From Stropharia rugosoannulata (Eukaryota > Basidiomycota > Agaricomycetes > Agaricales > Strophariaceae): a stretch of DNA of 64,000 nucleotides. Each line of letters opens with the position of its first letter. The stretch's first letter is position 1. Positions 9,987 through 21,554 of the stretch are shown one piece after another. A program made the position numbers and the translations under genes. Under the pieces are notes generated by a model, which was given only the letters and a program-made list of their open reading frames with translations, searched no databases and had not been told where the DNA came from. The stretch lies in the NCBI GenBank assembly GCA_028532985.1, contig JANCIK010000005.1:186001-250000 (forward strand). Reading direction: 5' to 3'.

Positions 9987-11640
9987 TCTCAAGAGGGTTC
10001 CGTCACACGCGTCACACCGACTGTAACGCGCCTCAGATCCACGGGCCGAACCCAAGTCCCACGGCCGCGTTCGCGCGTCGCAAGCTCCACTTCTTAGCTT
10101 TATCCTCTACATGCTGGATATGAGGAAGGACATTCCATCTGCCCCCGACCGTCTATGGACGAAACACTCTGAGGACTGATGTGTTCAATATCACTATACG
10201 TGGACTCTCTTGCCAATCCACCATCTTCAATTAACTTATGTGAGAATTTTTATCTCTTACGCTTTGTGTCATGAGCCCGTGACGACAGTCTGGTTGGATG
10301 CAGCCACAGACTCATATTAGATTGCAGAAATTCAATCGGCAGTGTATAAGTGACATTTATTTAGAGACCAACATCACCATATGCAGTGCCAGGTTTCTAT
10401 CAATTTTTTTGGATGAAAAAACAAAGTACAAGAATCAGATTAATGAAGATGAAGTAATAAAGGCAGTGTGTAATGAAAGTATGTGTGTGTTTGTACAAAA
10501 TGTGTCGTAAGATATGTATCGTCAAGGGGCGTAGATGCTCGTCAAGAAGGTCAGACCCGGAAAAAAGGTCCCTGTAGACCAATTTATGCCTCCTTTCCAT
10601 ATTATGCGGCCCCAGCTCACAGCGACGAAGCATCTCCACGTTCTTGTTGACGCATCGACAGGCTTACACGCCAAGAACACCATCATGTACAAGCTGCACG
10701 AGGCTCGGCGCTTGCCACCCACCTCGGGTATATCTCTACGCCAACAGGGACAGAAACCATCGTCAATGATGCAGATGCCCAAAATCGTGAAAGTAGACAA
10801 ATTATGAATGGTTAATTGACTTTGGGAATTTTCAGTCTGCATCGATATTGGTGAGCATCGCGGGCCTCCTCCAGAGTCGGGCACAGCCAGTCACCTCTGT
10901 ATCACTACGAGGGAAGGCTGCCCAAGAGGACTGTACCCTAGTAGAAAGTCTCATTACACAGTTCAATTGCCCGGTGTTATCTGTGGGGCCAAGCGGTAAC
11001 ACACTAAGTACACTCTACTATTGTGCTTGTGTAGCAGCAAATATATCATGACCCATTGTCCGCCTGTCAGATAAAAAGATAGGTTCCAGATAAATCTATC
11101 CTATTAGCTGCTTTAGAAATACCAGTATATTGATTTGAATGCGACACACTCCCATGCCGATAAACTGTTATCTACAGTACCCCGCTTTAGAATGCATACA
11201 AATGCCACTTGTTGCCACACCGTGGTCACCATAAACGCGGTACACTTTAATACTCAACGCACAGACGTGCGTCCCCAGATTGATTTATCTCATTATTATA
11301 ATAATAACTGGTTCTATAATGTCAATACACAAGCATAGTTAAGTTAAAATTAGCGCACTTACTCCCCGACACTTCCGAATGAACATGCCCCAGTCACTGA
11401 TGAGTCGGAAATGGTAGGGGCAAAAAGCCATGACCAGTGCATGACCATGTGTGGTACTCTATGTCCACAAGTATAATGCAGAGCGCATTCATGATAGATA
11501 TACATATCTTTCATAATCCAGAGAATTCAGAATTCAGATGAGACACACATCCGAGTTGAACAGTGCGAGGTGGGCGACGATGGTCATGACATGCATATTC
11601 ATGACCAGAGTAGAATAGAGCACTCTGGAAAGCATGCGCA
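9987..11640. other. Repeat A end block, then AT-rich intergenic DNA
   Basis: 9987-10075 continues the repeat A copy interrupted at 985 ('cacaccgactgtaac', 'cccacggccgcg'), also seen at 17940-18000, 22690-22760 and 41120-41180. From 10080 to 11640 no gene could be supported. 10535-10807 is open on both strands without recognisable motifs. 11040-11640 is AT-rich with many stops. Confidence 0.4.
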
Positions 11641-11739
11641 ACGCGCCCGTGAAGGGAGGAAGGGCCAGTCGGGGGCGGTGCATCATGATACGGCGCACGG
11701 GGACATATACACTAAATTATAGCGCCATGTAAAGCACGG

Positions 11740-12327
11740 ACGCACGTCAGTTGGCGAGCAGGGACGCACCGTTCGATGGTGGTGTACGGCCCAAATCCGA
11801 ATCACCCACTTGTAGCGCCCCGGAACCACAGCGCCTGTGTACTGTTGGATGCGGAACGGCAGGGGCGACGGCAGGACGCATAGCATATATGAGGGAAGCC
11901 ACCAAAGGAGGCGCACCAAGGGCACAGTTGATACTGCAGGGCCAGAGCTTACCTTCCGGGACGCGCAGGGAAGGCCCTGTTCATCTTGCCGGGGTTGACG
12001 CAGTGCTTGTTCGGGGGAGGTCAGAGCAGCGGATGCACGAGAGATAATCAGTGGTAGGGAAAGAAACGCAGACGGGAAAGCGGGGGAAGCAAGGTGAGCT
12101 CTGTTCAGCGGGTTCGGTGGATGTAGCAACCGGACTGCAGGAGCACCAGGAATGGGCATATGCGCATCGTCGATGAACGCATGACGACAGTTCGAGTGTG
12201 GTGAGGGCGGGCCAGGATAAGACGGGCCAGAAGGGGAGCGGACGCATCAGGGGACAGACACGACACGCCCTACAAACATAGCAGGCAGACAGAGCGGACA
12301 AACGGACCGGCAGACGCACTTGCAGGG
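11740..12327. repeat. Repeat A copy, left part, interrupted by element E1
   Basis: This matches 39085-39620 at roughly 80-85% by eye: the blocks 'ggcccaaatcc', 'ccccggaaccacagcgcc', 'gatgcggaacggcagg', 'agcggacgcatcaggg' and 'cagacagagcggaca' occur in the same order. The copy breaks at 12328-12336 where E1 is inserted and resumes at 14221. Confidence 0.75.
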
Positions 12328-12336
12328 ACAGGGGGT
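12328..12336. repeat. Left 9-bp target duplication of element E1
   Basis: ACAGGGGGT is found here and again at 14221-14229, immediately outside the GGGC termini. Confidence 0.8.
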
Positions 12337-12349
12337 GGGCACAGTAAAA

Positions 12350-12480
12350 AGGCAGTGTGAAGGTAAGTGTGCAGCAGTGGGGCAGTGTAAGGTCAGTGTT
12401 GGTCAGTGCAAGGTCAGTGTTAGTCAGTGTTAGTCAGTGTGTGGCGGTGCAAAGGTAAGTGTGTAAGTCAGTGTACAGGT
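12350..12480 (+). repeat. E1 left CAGTGT minisatellite
   Basis: Degenerate head-to-tail copies of a 9-10 bp unit (GGTCAGTGT, GGCAGTGTAA) start immediately inside the left terminal repeat. Confidence 0.85.
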
Positions 12481-12641
12481 AATACAGCCAGTATGAGGAC
12501 AACATAGTATGGCATAATTTAGAGTATGCTAAGACATATTGGTTAAGTCAAAATACATGTAGGGTAGATTGCTATACAACATGTAAATGGTTGTAACTCA
12601 AATGATGTACATGTAGATGTTCAAGCATTCAAGGCTCATGT

Positions 12642-12915
12642 CTACTTTCTTGGATGAGGTCGGGGCCTTGGAATGTTTCTCGGAGCTTCCAAGGGTTTAG
12701 TGGGTTTTTTTACACAGTCTGTACCGTGCTGAATGAGTGTAAATCAAGCTCTCGAGTCTGAGTTAAGCAATTTTAAACATACCATAAGCTCATCCTCATC
12801 CTTGTTGTCGTCCCGGTGATTCCCGTTCTCCGGAATGCCTTTGTATTGCCACCAAAATTGATGATCACCTGCATCAAGTTCCCATTGATAGTAACCCGCA
12901 AGCCCTGCACGCGCA
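12642..12915 (-). pseudogene. Remnant 3' exons of a transposase-like gene in E1
   Basis: Two minus-strand pieces end in a Pro/Arg tail (PRNIPRPRPHPRK, stop at 12642). They correspond to a remnant at the same place in E3 (28635-28950). The upstream piece reads NHRDDNKDEDELM against NHGDYNEDEDEIM in E3. A frame change lies just before this block. There is no catalytic core, so the enzyme class cannot be named. Confidence 0.5.
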
Positions 12916-12959
12916 GACAAGAGTCTGTCAATATTGAAAGTGCTGTATGAAAGAATCTG

Positions 12960-13110
12960 TGTGAATGCAAGCTCAGTTGTATGGTCAACAACTGTTTATT
13001 TGCGTAGCTAGCTGTGTAAATACAAGCTACGTACATAAGAAATATAAGTACAATGTAACAGAAAATCATAGTAAGGACATACCTCAGTTATATGGTCAAC
13101 AACTGAGGTG
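12960..13110. repeat. Duplicated palindrome inside E1
   Basis: A 23-bp sequence containing CAGTTG ... CAACTG (dyad with a 9-nt spacer, tatggtcaa) occurs near 12971 and again near 13086 with one change. Its function is unknown. Confidence 0.5.
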
Positions 13111-13371
13111 CTCGAAGTCAAGAAATACGAACTATATACCTTCGTCGAAGCTATGTGACACAGTAAGTAAAATGCAAGTGTCCGAGTAATACAAGAAATT
13201 AAAGCATAGGCGAAGGCCCGTGAAATACGGCCCTCGTGTACTTGTGATGCATGATTGCCACACGACAGCGGTACTCCTGAACCGAAATATACATATCTCA
13301 GCACTGTACATTTGGTATAATTTCCGTACATGTGTGCATAATTATTGATTATCGCATGTCCAAATACGGCA

Positions 13372-13665
13372 AGTGTTGGTCTGTGTTGGTTGGTAGAGGT
13401 CAGCGAAGGCCAGGATAAGGTCAGTGCGGGTCGGTGAAGGTCAGTGTGAGGTCAGTGTGGGTCAGTGGGAAGTTGGTACAAGTCAGTGTAGGTCAGTGTC
13501 ATGTCAGTGTAGGTCAGTGTAGGTCAGTGCGGGGTCAGTGTAGGTACGTGTAGGTCAGTGCAGGTCAGTGTAGGTCAGTGTGTGGTCAGTGTAGGTCAGT
13601 GTGTGGTCAGTGTAGGTCAGTGTGCGGTCAGTGTGGGTCAGTGTGGGTCACTGACCAGTGACAAT
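13372..13665 (+). repeat. E1 middle CAGTGT minisatellite
   Basis: About 25 degenerate tandem units of GGTCAGTGT/GGTCAGTGTA with occasional single-base changes, all in one orientation. Confidence 0.85.
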
Positions 13666-14104
13666 AAGTGTGAGGTCTGTGCTTCCGATGTGCAGTTATG
13701 CGGAAAGTATGTAGTTAATACACTATTCTTGGTGTGCCGCACACATACAGTTTACTACACACAGACTCGGCATCGATTATTGATTGAATAAACTCCTGGT
13801 ATATTACTTTTGCTAGAGAATAAAAGCTGTATGCGACTTTACGAACGTCTATAATACATATGAAATATAGTAAGTCTAATGTATTTCTCATATACACATT
13901 TAATGGCTGTATTCTAACACAACCTGTTCGTCCTGCATCACACAGATGTTTAGCCGACTCAACATGACAATCGGCACGCCAGCCGTAGTCGCGTTTTTGA
14001 TCAACACTGCCCAGCAGTAATAAACGGCAAGGCAATGCCGTGCCTCGCTGTGGTTCAAGCCGTGTCCGTGCCGATGAAGCATGTTTTACAGTAAGAAAAG
14101 CTGT

Positions 14105-14212
14105 GCAAAGGTCAGTGTGAGGTCAGTGTGGCTTGGCGGTAAGTCAGTGTGTTTTGATACACTGACCACGCACTGACCCACTGACCACACTGACCGACAC
14201 ACTGCCTTTTCT
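14105..14212. repeat. E1 right array, with orientation switch
   Basis: Direct units (GGTCAGTGTG) lead into a dyad, CAGTGTGTTTTGATACACTG, after which units run inverted (ACACTGACC) to the right terminal repeat. The dyad is identical in the E3 copies at about 29740 and 37049. Confidence 0.85.
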
Positions 14213-14220
14213 ATTTGCCC

Positions 14221-14330
14221 ACAGGGGGTTTATGCAAGTCGAAGGGCGGCGGCAGTCTCCCCAGAGGCACCCGTTCTCCGGGAGTGCCTTGGTGGCCCCC
14301 TCTAAATTTCGTGACAAAGAGACCTTCCAT
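14221..14330. repeat. Right target duplication of E1 and continuation of repeat A
   Basis: ACAGGGGGT (14221-14229) is followed by 'ttatgcaagtcgaagggcgg', matching 39650-39680. This restores the repeat A copy that stops at 12327. Confidence 0.75.
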
Positions 14331-15663
14331 GAGTATGTGTGACTGACAGATGCAAGTAATACCAGACCCAGACCTTCTCCATCAGGAAAATGACTTTTGT
14401 CCCCAGGGGCTTTGTATCTCCCTGGCACTGCCTTAGAGATCCCAAGGCAGCCAGGGCATGCAAAGCAGCCAGGGCCCTTAGGTGCACTCAGGGCAAGGTC
14501 CCTCTGCAAACAACCAGGTACAACTTTCCCAAGGCAATCCAGGGCAGCTCAAGGCATCCTAGGATCCACCAGATGTACCTTGTATCATTCAAAGATGTTT
14601 ATATATAATGCCATTTAACAAGTACTATTCAAACTTCTTATACAAAACAAGTTATATATTGACTCTAACTAGACTAGATAATACAGTATTCATGTAGATA
14701 CATATAATACAACACAGTGATAGGGCGCTTATGAAGATGGTAATTCTGCACGGAATAACGCGTTCAGGGGCTCGTTAGAAAGCCTGAATTAACGCGAAGA
14801 GGCTCCAAAAAACCGCGACGCAATTGAAGAAGTAGTTCTCAACTTAGAGCAAAATTAGTCCAAGACAAGAAGATGGAGGAGGACATGGCTACTCACAGGC
14901 ATCCAGGAGTCTCAAAATTTGTGTAAGGAATGTGTTCAAACCCCACATAAATGGTGAATAAACATGCCAAGTTGCGAAAGCCTTTGTTGAAAATTGAAGG
15001 AAGGAGATGATATTCAACTCTGCAATAGTAGTCATATGGTCAATAGGGACATCGGATCTTGAGGGCGTATCGGACGCCATAAACTGGTCGATTAGTCGAT
15101 ACATATCTATAGTAAAAGACTCCAAAAAGAATTAGCCAAAAATACGAACAGGAACCCAAGATATGAAGTACTTTACCTGGAGGAGGGAGGGGGAGGAGGA
15201 GCACATGGCGGATTTTTGGATTCCAAGCGATGATATATAGCATTTGAGGGCTCGTTAGAAAGCTACAATCAAGGTGAGTTCATCATAGAAAGAATTAAGG
15301 AGATTGGAGACGAACCTATGTCAGAATCAATGAGATACCTCAAAACTCCGAAGTTGACTAGCAACTTGAGATGAAGGACGCTTGGTTGCCCCAAAAATTA
15401 AGCCGTTGCAGGAGCAGGTACCTGATGTAGTTGAGTAAGTTTTCCCAAAGTTTGAGACACTCAGGATATCTAGAAGCGCACCTATGAATTAAATTGTCCC
15501 ACCTAGGGGAAGGAGGACACACAGAGTGAGATCGCCCTCAAGCTTGTCAAATCGCAAAATTAATGGTACTGTTCGATAGGTATTAATGAGACGAACCAGT
15601 AAATGCAAAGATCATACTGTTTGGCCGGGTATTGACAGATATATGAGGGAAAATGTGTCCTAG
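14331..15663. other. Intergenic repeats, no gene supported
   Basis: 14420-14580 has degenerate CCAGGGCA/CCAAGGCA motifs. From 14700 the sequence contains diverged copies of the unit duplicated at 15664-16608. The phrase GGCTCGTTAGAA occurs near 14771 and 15249 as in that tandem pair. Frames are short and interrupted. Confidence 0.4.
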
Positions 15664-16608
15664 GGGGACTTGACACCTATAAGATGGTACTTGGCAAGTA
15701 CAGGATGGATTGGCATGATCTTGGGGACGGTTTGCAGAGGACTAAGATGGTCTTGAAGGTGCAAAAAGAATTGAGAGCAAGGGTGGACAGGATCTGGAGT
15801 TATGGCACTTTCAAGCAGAGGCAATTCAGGGGCAGGAGGAGCACATCACAGTTGTATGGCTTCCTGGCGTCGGAATCGAACGTTCATAGACTCAATAGAA
15901 TCCCCTAATTCCCAGGAGCTCATATATGAAAAGAACAACACAATATAGCGGATACATACCTTTAAAATCGATAAAACATCGGAAAATAGGGAAAGGAGAG
16001 AGACATAGCTGGTTCTCGCCTTCCAGGCAACCAAATACATCGGTCTTGAGCTCGTTAGAATCACATAATTGCCCACAATATGAATATGCGGTGACCGAGG
16101 GCTCGGAGGAAACGGACAAGATAGAAAGTGGTGAAAGGGGACTTGACACCTATAAGATGATACTCGGCAAGTAAAGGATGAATTGGCATGATCTTGGAGA
16201 CGGTTGGCAGAGGACTAAGCTGGTCTTGAAGGTGCAAAAGGAATTAGGAGTGAAGGTAGACAGGATCTGGAGTTATGGCACTTTCAAGCAGAGGCAGTCT
16301 AGGGGCAGGAGGAGCACATCACAGTTGGACGGCTTCCAGGCGTCAGAATCGAACGTTCAAGTACTCGATAGAATCCCCTAATTCTCAGGAGCTCATATGT
16401 GAAAAGAACGATGCAATAAACCCAACACATACCTTTAAAACCGATAAAACATCGGAAAACAGAGGAAGGAGAGAGACATAGCTGGTTCTGGCCTTCCAGA
16501 CATCCAAAATCTTCGGTCTTGGGCTCGTTAGAATCGCATAATTGCCCACATTATGAAGCTGGGGTGACCGAGGGCTCGGAAGAAACAGAAAAGAAAGAAA
16601 ATGGTGAT
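15664..16608. repeat. 473-bp tandem duplication
   Basis: Two adjacent copies lie at 15664-16136 and 16137-about 16608. Both begin GGGGACTTGACACCTATAAG and contain the same blocks in order ('gatcttgg', 'gatctggagttatggcac', 'caggaggagcacatcacag', 'gagagagacatagctgg', 'gaccgagggctcgga'). Differences are mostly substitutions. Neither copy keeps a long frame. A more diverged tail continues to about 16760. Confidence 0.85.
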
Positions 16609-16759
16609 ATGTTCCAATAGGGGTCCCAAAATGATCACCAGTTTTTGCATCGAATACTGGTTTGTTTGGAGTGTTCTTGGATGCGTTAGAAACGTATAAA
16701 TGAGCTGAAGACGCACCAAAAAACCGTTTGATAATGCGGTTCATCGTTCCGACGATATA

Positions 16760-18140
16760 CAGCAATTTCTATAGGGATGGGCCTATTCCATCCACATTTG
16801 CCCTCCTGACATAAGTCCAAGCTCTATACCAGATCTAACAAGGTATCAGTCACCAAGGACTGCCTGAGTAGAGTAGAGCCTAAGCATACAAGAAAAGTTG
16901 AGGAAGGGGAGTGGGAAACATGAGAGTGAAGTGCAAGTGAACTTAGAGGACTTAGTCGACTTAGTGCGATATTGGATAGGCTTACATAATCAAATTATCG
17001 CACTATTTGAAGTACTCAAATGGGCATGTCACCCACATAATGTGTATAATTTTAATGTTTGAAAATCAACAATGAAGGTGGGAAAAGTTGTTCAAGCTGG
17101 CTTTATTTCCCCACGTTGCATGGAAATTCAAAACATGCCAGGGCATGCCAGGACATGCCAAGGCATCTCATGACATCCTAAAGTAGTTAAAGGCCCCATC
17201 AACTGATGATCTGATCGCACTTTCCTAAAGTGCCCTCCGATCAAAAGTCTTTTTCGTGATGTATGCAAGGAAGTCATCCCGAGTTCAGCAGGTCGACGTT
17301 CCCAGAGCGGTGGGACGTGAAGCGAGGCAGGAACAAGTTCGTGAAAACAGGTGGCCGTAACACTAGAACACGGGAAAAAAGTTGGAAATCCATGCCACAC
17401 GGGACAAGCGACCCAAGCAGATATTCACCCAGCAGGCACCTGTGGTTCTCTGTGCGTGTCTGAGAAGTGGCCGGTGGCGATCATTCGTGACTACGTGGCC
17501 TGGAAATGTATGCATATGTGGCAGCCAGTGGCTACGAATCATACATGGAGTCAGTGAACGATGCACGACAGAGGTTGCACTTACGCAGCGGCCACTGCAG
17601 CAGCCATTGACACGAGGAGCCTGGAGGTGGACAGCAGGATTCAGCCAGGTAGCAATGCAAAGGCAGGGGACATTCATCCGATGCACACAGGACGGGACGG
17701 GAAACATTTCCTATTAAACAGGATGCAGCCTTGACAGGTACTTCTTTGATTGCGTTGTCCGAAAATGGGGCATGTGGAAGAACGGGGAGAGTCCGAATGT
17801 ACGGCTGACGTCCATACGCGGACGGTATGGTTAGTCATTCTGGAGATCATACAGACATGTAGAGCGCGGTAGAGCCATACCCGATGGCAGTCTGGTCTGC
17901 AACGGAAGAGTGGGTCAGAGGAAGGGGTCAAGAGGGAACATAACAGTCATCTGTGTCGCACCGCCTGATCCCGAAAGTCCCACGGCCGCGGTTGCGCATT
18001 GAACAAAAACCGCAAGAAGGTGCGGTCCCAAAAACATCACTATTCTTCATAGAGATTCATATGAATATTCTAACTGTGCCTCATGCCTCCTCTTGCAGAT
18101 CTTTGCTGTCAGTTAATATGTTGGTTTTATGGAACAGGCG
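16760..18140. other. Intergenic DNA with CATGCC repeats and a repeat A end block
   Basis: 17134-17180 has tandem CATGCC/GGCATG units. 17240-17720 is GC-richer with overlapping short frames on both strands and no motif. 17910-18000 matches the repeat A terminal block. No gene is supported. Confidence 0.35.
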
Positions 18141-19022
18141 GAGAATATAGAAGACAGAGACTTTCCGTTCCTGCTGCTGGTGTCATCAAGCCTCATCAAG
18201 CACGAACAAACTTAAGCAAGTGGGGGAGCGGCCCCGGATTGAGGGCGGGCCTATGTTCTGGACAGGGCCGCGTTGTATTGCATTATAAATGACGCTTCTA
18301 ACGCCGCCTTAACGCGTGGTTTGACTGGTTCATGGATATCCATGACACTGATAGGAATGAGCTCCAACTTGGTGCCAACCATATCCTCCTCCGTATCTTC
18401 CTACCTCCTGGAACTCAACCATGGCCGTTTCTACTGACATCAACAAGTTCTAGGAAATTTTCTTACATTGGTATTAACATCACTTTCTCTGCAACGAAGC
18501 GGACCATGCCTTATCGATATCATCAATGCTACCATCCAGATTTTATATCTACAGTCACCATGTGCGTACACTGGTCTTAAATAAACATTTTAGAGCTCTA
18601 ATTCCCCCCATCCGAGATCTGAAAGAAATCCGACGCTGCCATCGCATAAACAACCTACCATAGTACAAACCTAATCACTCCGTCACCTACCCCAATTCAT
18701 CTCTTCTATCAATTCTGATCTTCCAATGCTAGTGCAGGTGTGTCCAATTCTGTGCTCCATGGGAAGAAAAATGAAAACTTGTATTCAGAAAATTGAGATC
18801 TCTCTGCCAATGCGATCCACTTCTTCTCCAGCACTTCTCCTGAGCCGCCTTCATGTTTCCCGGGAATTTTGGGTAGTATACCTTCTCGCAGCTCATGAGA
18901 AAATGCTAACACACCTAGGGGTCAGCTTACACATGACAGCAATATAACAGGACTCGGATGCAAGGCTATTACTAGAAGTGACATGACTGTGGACATAGTT
19001 GATTGACTACTGCATGCACTTA
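18141..19022. other. Possible body of a non-autonomous Helitron
   Basis: Moderately AT-rich sequence upstream of a Helitron-type 3' terminus. 18332-18580 and 18726-18947 are open but unrecognised. No convincing 5' TC terminus could be chosen, so the left border is unknown. Confidence 0.25.
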
Positions 19023-19028
19023 ATTTAG

Positions 19029-19056
19029 CCCGTGCGCAGCACGGGTGAATGTCTAG
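19029..19056 (+). mobile_element. Helitron 3' terminus (hairpin plus CTAG)
   Basis: A perfect 7-bp stem (CCCGTGC, loop GCA, GCACGGG) lies at 19029-19045. Seven bases then separate it from CTAG at 19053-19056, and the next base is T. This matches the canonical Helitron 3' end. It is inserted about 470 bp upstream of the HET gene start. Confidence 0.7.
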
Positions 19057-19526
19057 TCCAATACAAATGTCGTGAGATGTCTGATGCGTAATAATTTCGT
19101 TTTAGAAATCGAACAGCCTCAATGCCACTATATTTAGAGCATAGGACATGTGCGTACACGATAAATGCCAAAAATGTCAAAGTGACCTGGCTTTTCTCTG
19201 ATACTTGACAGTGAATCGAAAAGATGTTGACATAGTTCCGAGATGTGGGTGGGAAGTCTTGGGTGGTGGTATCACCTCAGGGAACAATCTGGTGTATTTG
19301 TGGAAGTCAGCGGGCTGAAATAGAACGATCCTGCCATTAGTATGATGGCCGTCATGTTTCCATTCAAAACAAAAGCCGATGCTGTGCCTGTGACAGATTT
19401 TCCAGATGCTTAAGTAGGTCAATGCAGTGATTTTTTTCCTTTCTTTCCTCCCGCTCACATCTCAAACTAACCACATTTTCAACATGAGCATATCAGTTTC
19501 ACCAGTGTCATCCATCATCTAATGGG
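19057..19526. other. Upstream region of the HET gene
   Basis: No gene is supported. A minus-strand open stretch at 19177-19458 is unrecognised. The proposed HET start is at 19527, and an upstream ATG near 19485 meets a stop after 12 codons. Confidence 0.3.
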
Positions 19527-21554
19527 ATGTTACAGGAAGCACAGTGTATTGCACAAGGAATGTCCGTCGCAGGAGATACACAGGAGGCTCGTGACTTGCT
19601 TGCGGCGCTTGCCAACTTTGTAAAGCCCTTTGTACATGAATGCATGTATTCTGGTAATTCCATACTTTCCTGAGAGTCTGGTTTGATTTGACAAATTTTA
19701 ATAATATAGAAACGAATCACTATGAGGTCAAGCAGTGTATGTCTTTTATTGCATAGCTACACAAATTTGTTTTTGAAAGTATTTTAGACGAGAGCGCTCT
19801 AGTAGAGTCTGCGGAGAAACAGCTTGTCATCCGTCTCAAGGTGTACATTGCCAAAACGGTAGATGACTGCCGCGCTGAGAAATCACCGCCGTTATCATCT
19901 CGCAGTATATCTCCCGTTCCACCTGCCCCTGATGGCGTTCTTCATATTGACTACAAAAATACAAGATTATGTATGTGGTGTACAGTATATTTCCTGAAAT
20001 TAAAACTGATGGCACCTAATATGAAGATGCCTTGAAGCAAAAAACATTAGCATGGATTTGCCTGGAGATATCTCACTTTCCCACCCGACTACTGGCATTT
20101 GATTCAAACGGATCTTCCATCCGCCTTATCAACCACCAGGAAGTAATGCAAATCATAATGGAGAAAGTATGGGGAGAACTAGAATCCCAGCTCCATGGTA
20201 AGATCAAACCTTGAGTTCAGAGCCTATCTAATGATACTGTGTAATGGAATATGTAATTAAAGTCTTACTGCATCCCAGGAATGCCCATACTGCGGAGGTG
20301 GATATCAGATATCTTATATCTAAATACTGCCGATATGCAATTCTTTCCCATACATGGAACAACGACCTTCACGGCGAGATTTCATATCAACAGTGGCCTA
20401 CCCGAATGCAAAACCCCACCGCATTTGCGAAAATCAGCAATTTCTGTAGGGTCTCTGCTCTAGAACATGAATGTTACTTTGCTTGGATTGACACTTGCTG
20501 CATCAACAAGGAGAGTAGCGCCAAGCTGGACGAGGCCATTCGATCCATGTATAAATGGTACAGTCGGGCTCCAGTATGCATTATCTATCTGGCAGAGACA
20601 GAGACAGTTGAAGGCGTCGCCAATGACCCTTGGTTTACGCGTGGTTGGACTCTACAGGAGCTTGTTGCACCTCAAAACGAAGTCTATGTTTACAACAAAC
20701 ACTGGACGAAAATAGAATGTGACCAGAACACTGTGCTAGGATCCGCTGCTAGGATATCTTCGGAGGAAATGGAATCTTTTCGATCTGGGAAGAAGGACTA
20801 CATTCCACTATCAAGACGATTACAAATGGCGTGCACCAGGCGTGTGACTCGAGAGGAAGATACTGCCTATTTGCTCATGGGTCTGCTCAATGTCAGCATC
20901 TCAATTGCATACGGTGAAGGTGCCAAACGAGCCTTCTCCAGGCTAATGCATGAGATCATAAACACACATTGGAACATCTTGGACATTTTCAACCATAGCT
21001 ATTATTATGAAGGTACAAGTGCTATACCAAAGGCCATTATATCATACTCTCTCCGTTCCAATGTGTTTGACAAACATCATAAACTGTCAATCATTCCATC
21101 TGAGCCGCTTCTCTTGACTCACTTGGGCCTGCGAATGAACCTTCTCCTTATTCCGGGTATTCGCGTGTACTTGAAGGAAGGGGAGAATTCCCAAAGCATT
21201 CAGCCAAAGGGAGATTTATACAGTCAATTTGGGGATATTCACTTGCTAGATCAACAAGCCTATTCTCCAAACAAAACCCCACGTGATATAAATCATTTTG
21301 GCATTGTAAACTTCCTCAATATGGATGGAGAAATCACAATTATGAAGCCCTGTCTCGCGGTTCCACTGAAATTAGACTGGCATGGACAAATAGGGAGCAT
21401 CAAGACCATTAACATCAATCTGATCCCTTATTTTGAGCCTCCAACATTCACATTGAAATCCTTGAAAGATCCAAATGAAACAAAGGTTGAAATAACAATA
21501 GCAGAGAATGATTTACAGTTGAATGGTCTACAGCTTATTACGGCATATTTATGA
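19527..21554 (+). CDS. HET-domain protein (heterokaryon-incompatibility family), five exons
   Basis: Proposed exons are 19527-19653, 19710-19736, 19788-19970, 20027-20197 and 20263-21554. All introns are 51-65 nt with GT-AG ends. The exon total is 1800 nt, an exact 599 codons plus stop. The HET core lies in the last exon: YAILSHTW (about 20330), YFAWIDTCCINKESSAKLDE (about 20478), YKWYSRAPVCIIYL, WFTRGWTLQELVAP (about 20635) and ARRVTREEDTAYLL-like sequence ending in IAYGEGAKRAFSRL (about 20910). The N-terminal 165 residues are helical with no named domain. The C-terminus after about 21000 is unassigned. HET proteins trigger cell death after non-self recognition in ascomycetes. In basidiomycetes the family is expanded and its role is less clear. 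The reading frame shows no lesion. Confidence 0.8.

Larger units (their letters stand above)
12337..14220. mobile_element. E1: non-autonomous DNA transposon with GGGC ends and CAGTGT arrays
   Basis: The 1884-bp element starts GGGCACAGTAAAAAGGCAGT and ends in its imperfect inverse (19 of 23 bases). It is flanked by a 9-bp duplication and sits inside repeat A. The undivided sequence at about 39617-39670 shows the same host order ('cgcacttg' ... 'ggggtttatgca'). Three arrays of a GGTCAGTGT-type unit lie at the left end, the middle and (inverted) the right end. The only coding trace is a short minus-strand C-terminal remnant (12642-about 12915). A 9-bp duplication is the Mutator-like (MULE) signature, while hAT and KDZ elements make 8. 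The superfamily is therefore inferred, not proven. Confidence 0.8.

Noticed and set aside
10522..10884. Open frames on both strands around 10.5-10.9 kb
   Set aside because: No motif, codon or splice evidence favours either strand.
12350..14212. CRISPR-like array of short repeats
   Set aside because: Units are 9-10 bp, adjacent and degenerate, without spacers, in a eukaryotic transposon.
18597..18615. TCTAATTCCCCCC as the 5' end of the Helitron ending at 19056
   Set aside because: The preceding base is C rather than A, and no second copy is available to confirm it.
20281..20463. Alternative frame MPILRRWISDIL... as the HET gene exon
   Set aside because: Using the acceptor at 20262 instead of the one near 20278 restores the HET frame and makes the total exon length divisible by three.
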